Source of the DNA: Paramacrobiotus metropolitanus
Taxonomy: Eukaryota; Tardigrada; Eutardigrada; Parachela; Macrobiotidae
Direction of reading: 5' to 3'
Length of the DNA: 64,000 nt
Assembly: GCF_019649055.1 (NCBI RefSeq)
Contig: NW_026570301.1
Coordinates: 62,001-126,000, forward strand
Under the pieces are notes generated by a model that saw only the letters and a program-made list of their open reading frames with translations, was not told the origin of the DNA and did not search any database. Positions 45,574 through 57,396 of the stretch are shown piece after piece; within the stretch, counting starts at the first letter, position 1, and every line of letters starts with the position of its first letter. The position numbers were made by a program, and so were the translations under genes.

Positions 45574-46566
45574 ATGCAATTGTTCCTGACAGTACTTAGA
45601 ATGAACAACAGTACGCTTGCTGCGCCGTCTGGGCCTCCGCCTGTATCACCCTTATGGGCCTACTTTTCATACCTACAGTGGCTGATGCTAACGGCCAGTA
45701 TTATTGCAATACTGGGCAACACCGTGGTTTTAACCTCATACTGTCGCAATCGAAGCTTGCGGACACCCTTTGGCGTTTACGTGATGAGCCTTCTGAGTGC
45801 TAATTTATTAAGCGCTTTACTGTCCCAGAATCCGTTCTTCTTCGCTATTAAGTTCCTGTTGCCCGCACGCTCAGCTGCGATATTCTGTGTGTGCTACCGT
45901 TTTGTGTTGACACTCCTTGGTCCCACGCTTCCGTTAGCCCACATGTTTATTGTGGTGAACCGGTTCTGGGCGATTCAGTGGCCGTTTGTCTACCGAAGAT
46001 ACCACACCAAAAGCTTTGCTGTCACAATTTGTGTTGTCAGTTGGATTGTTGTTATAATTTACGTCGTGCCGTCTATTACGATCGACAGTGTGCTCCGCCT
46101 GGACCGGCTGGACAGTGTCAATTGCGGTTTTGCCATACTCTCGTATGGTCAGCCGGATTGGTTATTGCCCTATAATATCGTCTTCTACGGTTTGCCTGAA
46201 TTGATCATTTTAGGGGGATATTCGTATTTCTGCTGCAGGCACTGGAAAAACCAACAGCGCAATGTGCTGCCGTTTCAAGGAGCGGATGCCGCCGCGGCTG
46301 ACTACTCCATTTCAGCGCAAAAGGTCAAGTCATCGTTTCCCGTTTTGACGGCCATCACGTGTAGTTTCGTTATGTGTTGGACGCCGAGTAATTTATACTT
46401 TATTTTTGGTCTTTTATCTGATAATATGCAGTTTTACCGCATTGGTCGAATCCTAAAACTGGTACATGCCAGTGTAGATCCGATATTGTTTGGATACGCC
46501 CTGAAAAATGTGCGCCATGACATTCGGAGTGTAGCGGAATCCTTACTGTGCCGCTCGCGTAGCTAG
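45574..46566 (+). CDS. Rhodopsin-family (class A) GPCR, intronless, 321-330 aa
   Basis: A seven-transmembrane receptor of the plasma membrane. TM1 has ILGNTVVL with the conserved Asn. TM2 is in VMSLLSANLLSALL, where Asn replaces the usual Asp. TM3 ends in VVNRFWAIQWP (NRF in place of DRY). TM6 has VMCWTPSN, matching CWxP. TM7 has ASVDPILFGYALK (DPxxxxY in place of NPxxY). The likely start is the second Met at 45601 (MNNST, an N-glycosylation site in the extracellular N-terminus); the Met at 45574 adds nine residues. The ligand is unknown. It is not a close paralogue of the GPCR at 25 kb, whose DRY and TM7 regions differ. Confidence 0.88.
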   Translation: MQLFLTVLRMNNSTLAAPSGPPPVSPLWAYFSYLQWLMLTASIIAILGNTVVLTSYCRNRSLRTPFGVYVMSLLSANLLSALLSQNPFFFAIKFLLPARSAAIFCVCYRFVLTLLGPTLPLAHMFIVVNRFWAIQWPFVYRRYHTKSFAVTICVVSWIVVIIYVVPSITIDSVLRLDRLDSVNCGFAILSYGQPDWLLPYNIVFYGLPELIILGGYSYFCCRHWKNQQRNVLPFQGADAAAADYSISAQKVKSSFPVLTAITCSFVMCWTPSNLYFIFGLLSDNMQFYRIGRILKLVHASVDPILFGYALKNVRHDIRSVAESLLCRSRS

Positions 46567-46618
46567 CAGCATCTCTGATTTTCTTACAGGATGTAACATC
46601 CTTTTATAAATTTTGTAG

Positions 46619-47359
46619 AGTTTATTTGGTATCATGGGCGATTCGCTAACCCGGATCCAGTAATGGATCCGGGTTGTGCCACTTTGGATCCGTGTCCATT
46701 GTTATTCACCGGGCGATTCGCTAACCCGTAGGGGCGATTCGCGAACCTTTTAATCTTACCACAATTAGTTGTGGTATATGCAAAAAATAAAAAGTACACT
46801 TTTTAGGTACGTAACAGTCGCTGACTGAAAAATTGTTGAGCTCGTCATTACTACAACAAAACGTAATCCGCCGGCAGTAATTTATCGAGGGTACTATTAT
46901 ACGCGCCTAGCGTATGATAGTCTAGTAAAACAGGTTGCCCGGGAAAACTGATCGCCATTTCTGCGGTCATTCCTCGTAGATAAATGTATCTGGACATCAC
47001 AACTAATATCTTCCTAGATACTTTCCAACTAAAGTACGGCAACATTACGGAAATGCGGCAACATTACGGAAATGGAGTTTGTTTCCAATTGACCATCACG
47101 TTAGCTAACTTTGAATTGATGTCACTACTAAAGCTAATTTTAGTGGCGACATGAATGTTTTGGTTGATTACAGTAATAAGTGAAAAAGAACATAAAATAA
47201 TGTTGTACGGGAAAGGTTCGCGAATCGCCCATGTTCCACCGGTTTGCGAATCGACCGGTTACTTGCGTAAAGTGAATAGCGAAAAATACAATGCTCCATT
47301 ATCATTTTAAAGCCATTGCACACTATTGTTCACGAATCGCCCTCTGAACCAGTTTATTT
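46619..47359. mobile_element. MITE with 9-bp target duplication, copy 2
   Basis: The element at 46628-47350 starts GGTATCATGGGCGATTCG and ends CGAATCGCCCTCTGAACC, the same ends as the 38-kb copy. A perfect 9-bp duplication AGTTTATTT flanks it (46619-46627 and 47351-47359). Internal exact inverse: GGCGATTCGCGAACCTTT near 46732 against AAAGGTTCGCGAATCGCC near 47212. It begins 53 bp after the GPCR stop codon. Confidence 0.85.
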
Positions 47360-49219
47360 TGTCTGAGAAGACGAACTGAGGGTCTATATACGCATAAAAA
47401 GAATTTGTAGTCAAGGGGCGTAAGGTAACGTCAAACGCGAAAGGTCACTGCAAGATAGGCGACCAGAATACAGTAATTTTTTGTGCCTTTAAATTAGCTG
47501 AACGGCAATGATGTCCAGGATTTTTGTTCTTGTTACTTATGTAATACGCGATGAAAAAAACTAATTTTTGAGCCGGAGATTCCGTCTAGTTTGATTACAC
47601 ATAATACACTGCGATACATCCCTGCAGTAGTTAGCAAGTGAATCACATGGATAGTGGCTTACTGAACTGTTTGTTTATTAAATTATGTTACAACTCAAGC
47701 ACCTTCAAGGTTCAAAAAGAGATACCGACAGCAATAATTAATTAGAGGAAGGATATTCTTCTGGGTAATGCCTTAGTTGACGGCATGATTTCAGACATGG
47801 AATGCCGCATAGCCGTTTAAATTAACTCGGACTGGGTCGGCGAGCCGCATGAGATCCGTCTGTCGTGCTCTGCCTCCATTCACTTGCACAGCCGGCTATT
47901 GCGCAATCGAACCGGCTTCGCTAGTTTCTGTGTCGCTCGATTTGGTATAATATTATTATATCTAGATCAGCATCACCTGTGCGATACACGCTGAGGGACT
48001 AGAGCAGAATAGAAGCCACCAAGACGACCTAGTGAGACGTGAGACAACGACGTCTTCGTGCATTAAATACGATTCCCTGTGTAACTCGGGCCGAGGTACC
48101 CACATTTGTAAGTAAGTAGTACTTATTTAGTCTTCACTTTCGCGATAGAACAATATCTGCACTCACTTAGCGGCAGTCATGATCGAATTCTCATGGGACA
48201 CACGTAAAACATAGCTTTTCCCCAATATATATTGCGTGGCATACTCTTGGGAGCCGAGAAGCGTGATATGTCATATCCCAGCGCGACCCTTTAAGAGAAG
48301 ATTAGATCCAATCTAAGTATTCTAAGTGTGTTAACGTTTATTAAGCCAAACACTCAAACAACGTTTTCCCAAATAAAACAACTGCACACGGCGTCACAGG
48401 ACACGATTTGTGTTCAACGCGGTCATCCACTTCCTCAAGGAATGCCCTTGCAGTACTCTACCCGAGTGAATTGTTTGTGCCAGACAATGATTCTCGAATT
48501 TTCCGGATTCTTGGACGATTTCCAAGTGTGAAGATTTTGCATTTTGCCGTCGGCACATATTTGCTCTACATGTCGCACTTTACCAACCGACCGTAATCGG
48601 GATTTCTCAGGAGGCCTACAGATAAAGCGTTCTTAATTTTTCCGACCTCTAATAAACTTCTTACCTGAATACACATACAAAGTAATTGAAGTGGTGCTTC
48701 ATTATAGTTGCCGACATTAAAGGCTTACAGCAGCCGACCATCAAAGTGCCCACTGCACAGCTGTAATTTACAACCGCCAAATCTAGGCACATGTTTAGTT
48801 ATTATCAAACTGACCGTAATACGTTTCCTGATGATGAGCTCATGGGTGGCCATTAAGTCTGTTCAACCGAAATCTAGAACCAGGCCACTTGAGTGTCATA
48901 TTGAGCTGTTCATTTTCAAGCCAGGTACGTGAATGGCATCCAGGCACGTACACTGAGACAGCGAAACAAATGTAAACTCGAACCTGGAAGTAGATCGAAC
49001 TCGTTGCACGCTGGTTGATGGTAGAAGTGTATCCATCTTATAAAAAATCTTGTTGTTAAATTTTTATTTTTTGGTAACATCACAGTAAAAAAGTATGACC
49101 GAACCGTTTTGACGACACATAATTTCCGGTTGACACACAGTGGTAATTTGTCACTTTTGGCCGTTGTTTTGGTGTTGCGTATGTGCACTTCTACCATTTG
49201 CCAGCGTTCAGAAAACTTA
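47360..49219. other. Intergenic stretch without a supported gene
   Basis: Only short ORFs and no recognisable domain or repeat. Confidence 0.4.
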
Positions 49220-49946
49220 CCAGGGCCCCGTCACCGGATCTAAATTCAAAAAATTCTGATCTTTTGCAGAAAGACAAAGGAACATTAGAGAAAACAAAAA
49301 AATTAGTTTCATCTGCCATGGTCAATGGGCGTTGCCAAAACACAATTTAACTGTAAATTCTACACCATGCTGCAGTCTATGGGCATTGCACCGCATCATA
49401 CGTTGTGACTTTACTGAATACCTGTACGAGGACACTTAAAATACAGTACTCGTAACAAATCATCAAAGTATCTGTAAGGAGCAGTGCAAATCTATCTCCA
49501 CTGGAAAAAGGAGTGTAAACTGTACCATCTCCAGAAACGGTGAACAATGATTACAGTGCATTTTAAACTAAAGATGTTGCATCCAAAGCCGTGTAGCGCA
49601 ATGTGTGGAGTGTGGATATTGTGGAGCATCATTATGAAGTCCACAGATAAAAATTTGAATAAACTTTTTAATACAGATTTTGACATCCACGGATAAATAT
49701 CCAGAGCGAGTGTTTAATCAAACTGGGCGTGTACAAAGTGTTTGATAACGTAAAAATGTATTGTACGATGCGGTACATTGCCCATAGACTAAAGCATAGT
49801 GAGAAATTTATTGTTAAATTCTGTTCTGGCCACGCCCATTGACCATGGCAGATGAAACTAATTTTCTTTTGTTTATTCCAATGCTCCTTTGGCTTTCTGC
49901 AAAATATCAGAATTTTTTGAATTTACATCCGGTGACGGGGCCCTGG
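49220..49946. mobile_element. Palindromic MITE with perfect 20-bp TIRs (TTA duplication)
   Basis: The ends are CCAGGGCCCCGTCACCGGAT and its exact inverse. Long arms follow (for example GCCATGGTCAATGGGCG near 49315 against CGCCCATTGACCATGGC near 49835). TTA flanks both ends, again PIF/Harbinger-like. There is no ORF of its own. Confidence 0.75.
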
Positions 49947-52183
49947 TTAGAAAACGAAAACCTAAGAAACCTAAGAATAAAAAATAAGGTAACATTTAGA
50001 AAAACATGAAACATTAAGAAAAGTTCGACTGCAACCAGTTTTATAGAAGCCTAAAAGAATGAAAAAAAAAGAAAAAACACCAAGAAAGCGCAGAAGCCCA
50101 AGAAACACCCAAAAACCTTAGGACCAGTCCGATATGCAAGCTTCGACAAAATAGTTTCTGAGAACGTGGGGCACAACAATTGCAGAGAAGCGACTTATCG
50201 GTCAATTATCTGCCAGTCAGCAGGTTGTGTAAATTAGCAATATGTAGGTCATCAAATTGTCGGGAAGTGAAATGAAGTAAGGGAACTGGATTACTGCCGA
50301 TAAAGGCAAAAATAGTCAGCATTTGTTTAGCCGTCCTGACCAGAAGCTAGAATATCGCTTAACGCATTTCGATCAGTTCACATCGGCAACGTGCTCTACG
50401 ATAAAAGAAAAAATTTTGTAAGCTTCCGCCTTGGCGCATAGAAGTATCTGTACTTCCGAGCCACGTAAGTGCAAGAAACCCCAATCGCCTAATCGACGCC
50501 CAAAACAAAGTTCGCATAAATAAAATTTTTTATCTTACCATCGGACTTGTTCAGCACCGGCTGTACCTTGACGCGGCGCTGCAGATTACGGTACAAAACT
50601 ACAGTCGCACAAAATTTCCAACTTTTGAACAGATCAAAATGACGCCGTCTTAGCGCAGCTGCAGAATTGTAAGTTAATGCAGGTAAACATCCCGGCAGTA
50701 GTGGCTCACTGTGTGATGTGGCGAAAAAAGCATACCGTAAGACTAATGTGATCCACTGAAAAGCCGAAGAACGCCCCTCATTCTACAACAAATAAATTTG
50801 TATATATTAAAATTAAATTGAATAATTCAGTTATGATGTTATGTTAACATCTTGATTGAAATTACGTATTAGCTGCATCATTTGCATACCAGTAAATTAG
50901 AACTGTTTCTTGATGTATAGCATCAAGTGATCGGTGAAATTTTAGCAAATTTTGTAGTGATGTTTACATGTCCATGCTTACTACAACCGGCCAAAGATGA
51001 AAATATTGACAGTTATCGAAAACACAACACAAGCTTGAACTCAACGCTGATTTTTGTTGTTGGCTTTGACTGCATACGTGAAAACCGTCATGACTCATAG
51101 TTGAGATTTTGGGCCAACTGTTGTTTGGAAAGCCGATTACTACTGTATACGAAGATATGAACAGTTGCTTGCAAAAATTCAGCTGGCTAGTGCACTTGTA
51201 TTATGCTTTTGTGCGTATGTTTATGAAATGAGCATAAGCCGCCTATTTTTTTAGTAAATCGGTGCAATTTCACATCCGCATCGACCTCCTCTTTCGCTGG
51301 ATCCCTTTTACTGCTTAAAGCGACATAACATTATAACGGTAGTTACCATTTATACATCAAACGCTATCACATTGAACTTAAAATTACTGTCCTGCGTTCA
51401 ACCACCGTTTGTTATGTAGATAACACGCTGAGACTTACAATACCTAACCAAAATTTACTTGGGTATTAATTGTAACACTGGCACAAGGTCAGCAACCTAA
51501 CATTTCAAAATAAAAACATCACACAGCATAAACAAGCAGCGGCGGCCGAATTACAGAGAACATTTGATCTCAATAATAGCCGCGGCTGGTGCCGTTTTCA
51601 GAATGGATGCCACGTTGTACGACTATTTCGATTCGACTAACAATTGTCAAAAACTTCGAATACCTAATTTTACTGATTGTAAATTCCGGAACATTATTGA
51701 ATGGGTTGCCAAGACGCTTGGATGTTTACCGGTGCAGCGGCGCTGTACATTATGGATGACCACTTGGTAAGCGTTCAGAGCTGACACACAACATCGATTA
51801 TTAGTACAAATATTGAAAAATACCGATATTGTGAATTGTGTTAATTATATGCGTTACCGATATTGTGCAGTGTGTCGAATTTAACACGTGTTAAATGTGA
51901 AATTGCAGTTACGTATCCGATATGCTGAATTTAGTTCACAGCCAACAGGTGAATATTACTGCTGTTATTTCCATCTCGTTCTAGGATCCCAATAGTGGGC
52001 TTGACAGTTGGTGCAAAGACGATCGCGAAGCGCTGAACATGCTACGAGTACAATCGCCACCAAAGAAAGACCGGCAGGCGACAGTCGTAAATATTTATTG
52101 TGATCTAATAAGATACAGCCCTACTACACCAAGTTCAAACAGTTTTGTTAAATAAATTAGAAAGCATTTTGACTCGTTTTGTC
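49947..52183. other. Flank left of the large transposon
   Basis: It contains the partial GCTGACC-type repeat at 49966-50270. A possible two-exon gene end (51.6-52.1 kb, plus strand) is too weak to call. Nothing else is recognised. Confidence 0.4.
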
Positions 52184-52192
52184 GTACTTTAC

Positions 52193-52435
52193 AGTGGACT
52201 GCGAAAACCTGTTACATTTCGCTCGGCGACCGAATGGTTATTACAAATAAATGGCCAAGACCAAATGACCAATAAACAGGAAACGCGCAAGAATTTGAAC
52301 ACTTGCACCTTGCGCATTTCCCAACGAAAACCATCAGCCGATATCTCAAACGAAAGAGAAAAAAGTTTCACAATTTCGGTAGCAAACACGTCATTTTTTA
52401 ATCTAAGAAAAAATCGAGCGATTTTTAATTTGTCG
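52193..52435. repeat. Left terminal inverted repeat of the large transposon
   Basis: It pairs with 60930-61170. The outer 15 nt and the block at about 52300-52365 are nearly identical; a segment at about 52222-52295 is diverged between the two ends. Confidence 0.85.
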
Positions 52436-52439
52436 TTGA

Positions 52440-52970
52440 CAAAGCATACGATTTGTGTGTTAGAAGTGATTCCAAACCTTGGATTCAAACCCTATGCTAT
52501 GTCTACGAGAGATTTTAGGTGCGTCGATTTTCGGTAAAGTCCTAGTTGTGGTCTTGTGGAACAGTACAGGGGGAAAATCAAACAAATTCGGTTAAGTCCG
52601 GAGACGGTCAAATTAAGTACCCGGCATCCGGCGGCATTCAGTACCCGGCGGGCTTGTGGGGGGGGGAGGGGGGAGGCAACCGGCTTTGCGGCATCCGGCG
52701 ATTAGCACGGAGAGGGGCGCTTCCCGGCAGCCGGCGTGCCGAAATGCCGGATGCAACATAATATGTGCCATAGTGTAAAGGGTATTTTAACTTACAGGTT
52801 TACCGGCAATCCGCATTAGCCGAGATGCCGGATTGTTTTTTGAATTAAATCGAGCAGAATGGCGTACACTGTAGGTTTACACTTTATATAAAGTACGTAA
52901 CTACAGTAGGATCGTTTTTTTTAAGGAACGGACAGTCGGAATCTGAAATCTTTAATTCGAGTTAGGAATG
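52440..52970. other. GC-rich CCGGC-repeat segment inside the transposon
   Basis: Between the left inverted terminus and the RPA-like gene lies a stretch (about 52600-52850) with repeated CCGGCATCCGGC/GCCGGATGC-type words and a long G-run. Its composition differs sharply from the AT-rich element, so it could be a nested small element. No termini were resolved. Confidence 0.4.
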
Positions 52971-52973
52971 CGA

Positions 52974-54160
52974 TTAGTATATACTAAGAAATAATTTAAT
53001 TCGTTTGTTGGACTTTTCAGTTACAGTGTAGGACTGAATGTGTATTTCAATATCAGCTGTGTAGCGTTCATTTCCAAAAAAATTCTTTTTTTTGAATAAT
53101 ATTAGGATATTAGGACTGTTAATCATTAATCGAGCATTTTCGATAAGAAAATCTTTGAACTGGTGGATCATGTTTGTGAAGATGACAGCTCTGCAGTTTG
53201 CGGACTGGTCGGTACAGTCGAAGGCTATCCGCTCTCCATTAATGAGGTTTCCTTTACCATCATCTTTCGAAAACGGTATTGGTCCTTTTACGTTTGAGAT
53301 TTGCACTTCGACGACGACACTGAGTACAAAAATTAAGCGTTAAGTATTGTATTAATCAGCATAAAAGTGCGTTGTTATATGCGTAGGTAACGAAATTATA
53401 ATATTAAATACTTTTTAAGGGAAGGCATAAGTTGGATTAGAAGAAATTCTTTTGGAGGTTTTGTCGGTTCAGATTGGTCGTATTCCAGCAATCTCACCAT
53501 ACTGCTGCAGTTTGTTTTCAATACATCCGGTTGAAATAGAGTGGATGGTGATGTCATTTACGAACAGAATTTTTCTGGAAAATAGTATTTTTTGTAATAT
53601 GACATAATAGTTTATAATAATGTAATATATTTTATATTTATGTATCGAAAATCTCATTATCAATAGTGATATTTACTCAGATGTAGCGCGGATTAAAACA
53701 ATATTTGCGAGAGTCGCAGCTGCTGGTAGTTCCAGTTGATCCATTAGATGGGCGTGTGTGTTTGCAACTTGGATTGCTAAAAAATGGAATATTATTTATT
53801 AAATAATAAATTACTAAATATCCTTGAAATTAAAAAATAATAACGAATTGGGCAGTCTTGAAGACCTGAAGTCATCACTTTGGCGTCCTGGACGGTTAAC
53901 AGCCAGCTGTCCAAAAGTTTGCGTTTATGTCGGATGATGACGTTGCAGCTGTGGATGTTGTCACCTTGTAGTATGTGCTAAAAAAATAATTAACAAAAAC
54001 TAAGAAAAGTTATCTCTAATTAGAATTAACGTGCGAATAGACAAGAAAAGTCAGGTTTGAATTTATAGACGTTCTATCTTTACTGCTGACTTTACAGTAT
54101 TCTATACAGGTACAAATTTATCCTTACAGTAGTCGTATAACTGAAGCTGGCTTTTGCCAT
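52974..54160 (-). pseudogene. RPA1-like OB-fold single-strand DNA-binding protein, short or truncated
   Basis: A start at 54160 gives a small exon to 54128 (MAKASFSYTTT) with a clean GTAAGG donor. An exon from 53977 then reads ILQGDNIHSCNVIIR and LLDSWLLTVQDAKVM, compatible with the RPA70 N-terminal OB fold. A Ser/Thr/Gly-rich linker exon follows near 53770-53680. The last exon (about 53318-52974) matches DNA-binding domain A: GKGNLINGERIAFDCTDQSA, then CRAVIFTNMIHQFKDF, then KKKNFFGNERYTADIEI. Domains B and C with the zinc ribbon are absent before the stop at 52974. It would coat ssDNA during replication of the element. Intron borders are partly inferred, and a shortened functional version cannot be excluded. 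Confidence 0.65.
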
Positions 54161-54391
54161 ACTTTTCTGAGCAGAGCGTTCAAAAAAAATTCAAATTTCA
54201 ATTTGTCTGGAAACTGAATTCTAATTTGTCTGAAAACTGGAAACTGGAAAATATGGATTTTTTTAAGACTAAGCTCGAGTTAAACTGACCACACGTTTAC
54301 TAATGCATAAAAACATAATTAATTGTAATAATTTAGCAGTGATTAAGAACGTATTGCATATAAAGTCTTTATTATAAATCTGAAGATTGAC

Positions 54392-56950
54392 CTGAATAAA
54401 GGACGTGCTTTTGTCTGGATGGTTTACATTTTGTAAATTGGCATGGCTGTTGTCTGATGGAGCGTTTTGTCCAGGCTCTTCCTCATCTTCTTCCATCTTT
54501 TTGTGATGAGGGTCAAGTTCCAAGTTTCTCTGTTGCCGTCTATCATGGAAAATCAGTTTCGGTGTAAAGAAACATGACAGAATTCTTAATATTACTTTGG
54601 CATTTATTTATTATTTTAATTAATATCTGGTAATTAATCTCGAAAATTTGATAACGCTTATGTCCGTACCATGTTTTTGGTTTCCAAGGTAATAATTCCA
54701 TTGTTCAGGTCAGCATATTCTTTTCTTTCGAGTTTAAATGCTGACTATCCACTGAAGCTTGCCTTTTGCTTGCACATTAAGTTATGGCACTTGAATTGAA
54801 CTGGAGTTGTGCTCCTTTTACAGATTAAATATCCGTGGTTGCTGTGATGTGGCTTCCGTTGAAAGATGCAATAATTGGATTTTAAAAATATAAGCAGAGT
54901 TTTGGTTTGTTCATTATAATCAAAACAAATATTTCGGTGCGTAATAAAATCACAATCCCAGCGGAACATAATATTTGAAATAACTGTCCGCAAAAAGCAA
55001 TCTTCATCCAAATTTTGTTTTGATTTGGTTATTTGGCAGTGATCCCTTACGATATCGGCAAATCTAGTGGTAAAAATTGGAGGCTGTGATGGAAGAAAGA
55101 TGTTGCATACAAGAGTTTCCTTAAAAAATACTCCTCTGTTTGAAACAGATATGAATCCGATGTTAATGCACTTTTCGAAAAGTACGACAGTCGACCTTTT
55201 TTGAGCAACTTAGTTAGCGAAAATTCTGGTTTATGTTGTAAACGTTCATGTCAATACAAGATCCAAAGTTTCCATGTTTGTCACGGTTTTGAAATTCCAG
55301 TAAGACAGAAATTGGCTGCATTATGCTTTTAAATTCTCTGTTGTTCTGTCTGATAATGTTTGGCCAAATTAGATGAAAACTTTCTTTCACATCACTGGGA
55401 TTTTTATTAGCACAAGCCAGTCAAGACAGAGTAATTAGTGTAGTTAAAGAAAACGCATTCCAAGTTAGGAATTACTGCGTATCTTTGGGGGTAAATAGCC
55501 ACTCACGCACCCCAATGTTAGAAGGCCAGTTTTCCGCAGCGAACATCTTATCAGACTCATGAGCAAATGAACCAACACGAGCAAACAAACTGTTTTTGCC
55601 ACCTTTTTTAGCAGTGTAAATAGACACAAATCGTACTAAGATCCCATTAGATTCAATGGCATTCTTGAGATCCTTGCTGTAGTCATCAAGTGTCTGGTGT
55701 CGGGTCCGATCCACAGGGTGGGATGCCATGTAGACAGAAGTCTTTTTTCTCTTTCTCCTTGTCCGCTTTGCTGGTGCGCTTCTGTAGAGTCGACATCACG
55801 ATAGTTTTTCCTGCAATCTGAACTGGTGTTCCGCGTACCACGTACAACTTTCTTTTTTTTCGCAACAGTTGCCCAGAAGTCCCGCGTGTCCGGCGACTTG
55901 GAAGTAGGGCTGTCAAAACACAGGGGAGCAACGGCACTTTCTTCTGAGGTTGACATTTTGCCTGGGGGGCTGCCAAGGGGAGGGAAGGATTCATTCTCGC
56001 TGGCGGGCGTCTTGATGGTCAATCGAAACCCAGAGGGTTGATGAGATAATCGACCACTTTCGACCGTGCCAGAGAGGGATGTTGCTTGGGTATCCGTTTG
56101 CATGTTGACTTTGTTACTCAAAGCGCTTAACACACAGGCAAACTCGTCGTACTTTTTCTGGCTTTCCTGCAGCTCTTTGATTTGGGCATCCATGACGGTG
56201 AGCTGGGATTTCAGGCGATGGTTTTCGTCTACGCTTTCAGCAAGGATAGCAGGGACATGCTCACTCATGATCTTGGTAATCATAGGGGGAACCTCGGTTT
56301 CGATAAGGTCCGCCGCAGCAGAGTGCTGGCACACGTCGACCAAATCTCTTTGAATAGCTGGTACAAGCTTTCGCAGCAACGGGATTAACTTGGCGAATGA
56401 CCACTGGTTGGCTGGAGTGCCATCGGGAAACAGGCTGAGGAACGACTCAACTTGAAATCCAGTCAGTTCAAGTTCCTCATGTTTAGCACTGGCTGATTCA
56501 GCCATGGTAGTCACATTTGGGTTCCCAAGAGCACAGGCAGCGCAATTTACAAATTATGAATTCACAAATTCACACTTTCATTCACATTTTGGTAAAGCAA
56601 CTCTGACTGATGACAACTCTGACTTTTACATCAGTTGATGAATCCAAAGCAATAACATTGTGACTTCCTAAATGTGCTTTGATTGTTTCAGTTAATATCG
56701 GTATCAGATTGATAAGACTCAGATTTGGATTTTGAATTTTTGGAAATTCAAGGTCAGCATACAATTTCGCGGTATAAAATTCGGGTATAACTTCGTAAAA
56801 ATTTCTATCACATAATTTCGTTGTGTTAATAAGGTTCCAAATATCTGATGCAGTACAAACAATGAAATGTCTAGCCCCAGATGTACATAACTCTTGCGCG
56901 AATATTCTATAATTATTTTTGCTTCCTGAAGTGCTGGAGTGCTGGAGCAA
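54392..56950 (-). pseudogene. PrimPol-type archaeo-eukaryotic primase-polymerase, interrupted
   Basis: The first part (56950-56622) reads YRIFAQELCTSGARHFIV and YEVIPEFYTAKLYADLEF, which matches metazoan PrimPol, with the metal ligands of DxE motif I present as DLE. LDSSTDVK precedes motif II. A 1.2-kb retroelement then intervenes (55397-56621). After it, ESFHLIWPN supplies motif II (S-x-H), and CIDMNVYNINQNFR supplies motif III (the catalytic Asp). A 1-nt frameshift follows NFR. The zinc-knuckle exon (55011-54745) shows a C-H-C-C pattern (CIFQRKPHHSN, then FKCHNLMC). A last exon (54539-54392) is acidic (KKMEEDEEEPGQ), as is the RPA-binding tail of PrimPol. Role: priming DNA synthesis, here probably of the element itself. 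Confidence 0.8.
55384..56634 (-). mobile_element. ORF1-only LINE derivative inserted in the primase gene
   Basis: The insert at about 55397-56621 is flanked by imperfect copies of CTTTCACATCACT (55384-55396) and CTTTTACATCAGT (56622-56634), which look like an aged target duplication. It encodes an ORF1 protein from 56514 to 55472 with one frameshift near 55735: a coiled-coil N-terminus, a basic KKKKVVRGTR linker, then an RRM-like end (GILVRFVSIYTAKKGGK, FARVGSF, ENWPSNIGVREW). The end closely parallels the ORF1 of the LINE at 33-34 kb (FARVGTF, EIWPSNISVKLW). No endonuclease or reverse transcriptase follows. Confidence 0.7.
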
Positions 56951-57396
56951 GTTTATAGAAGTACGACACTCTCATTGCTTATAACAACATTTTTCTGTTT
57001 TTCAACAGTAATAATAATAATTGCAATAATAAACAGAGATACTGTGGAGCGCAGTGCATACATTTACTAAGGATTACCGGAACAGTGTAAAGGTCATGAT
57101 TACAGTACGTATTTTACTGTATTGATAATATATATTGAAGGATAGTACATGTCTAATAAATATTAACATCACTAAAGTCCAGCGTGTCGTAAATATTTGG
57201 TTCGGTTTCCACCGGAAAGTCTTTTCGCTTTACTGAATTAGACGTGTCTTCGTTTTGCATTGTTCACAAACGGATTGGTTTTTGTGAGTTTGGCCAAATT
57301 TTCTGCCATTCCTCTCATTTTCGAAGCACGAATGGCGTATGTAGAGTTGTATAATTTTTCGTATTCGGTTGGAATAAATCCTGCTTTAATCAAGAT

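Noticed and set aside
51564-52183. Two possible plus-strand exons (donor near 51768, acceptor near 51985) just left of the large transposon
   Set aside because: The splice sites look acceptable, but the joined frame is very short, hits a stop upstream, and matches nothing I recognise.
52145-52537. 130-aa plus-strand ORF
   Set aside because: It lies almost entirely in the left inverted terminus of the transposon; the open frame is not evidence for a gene.
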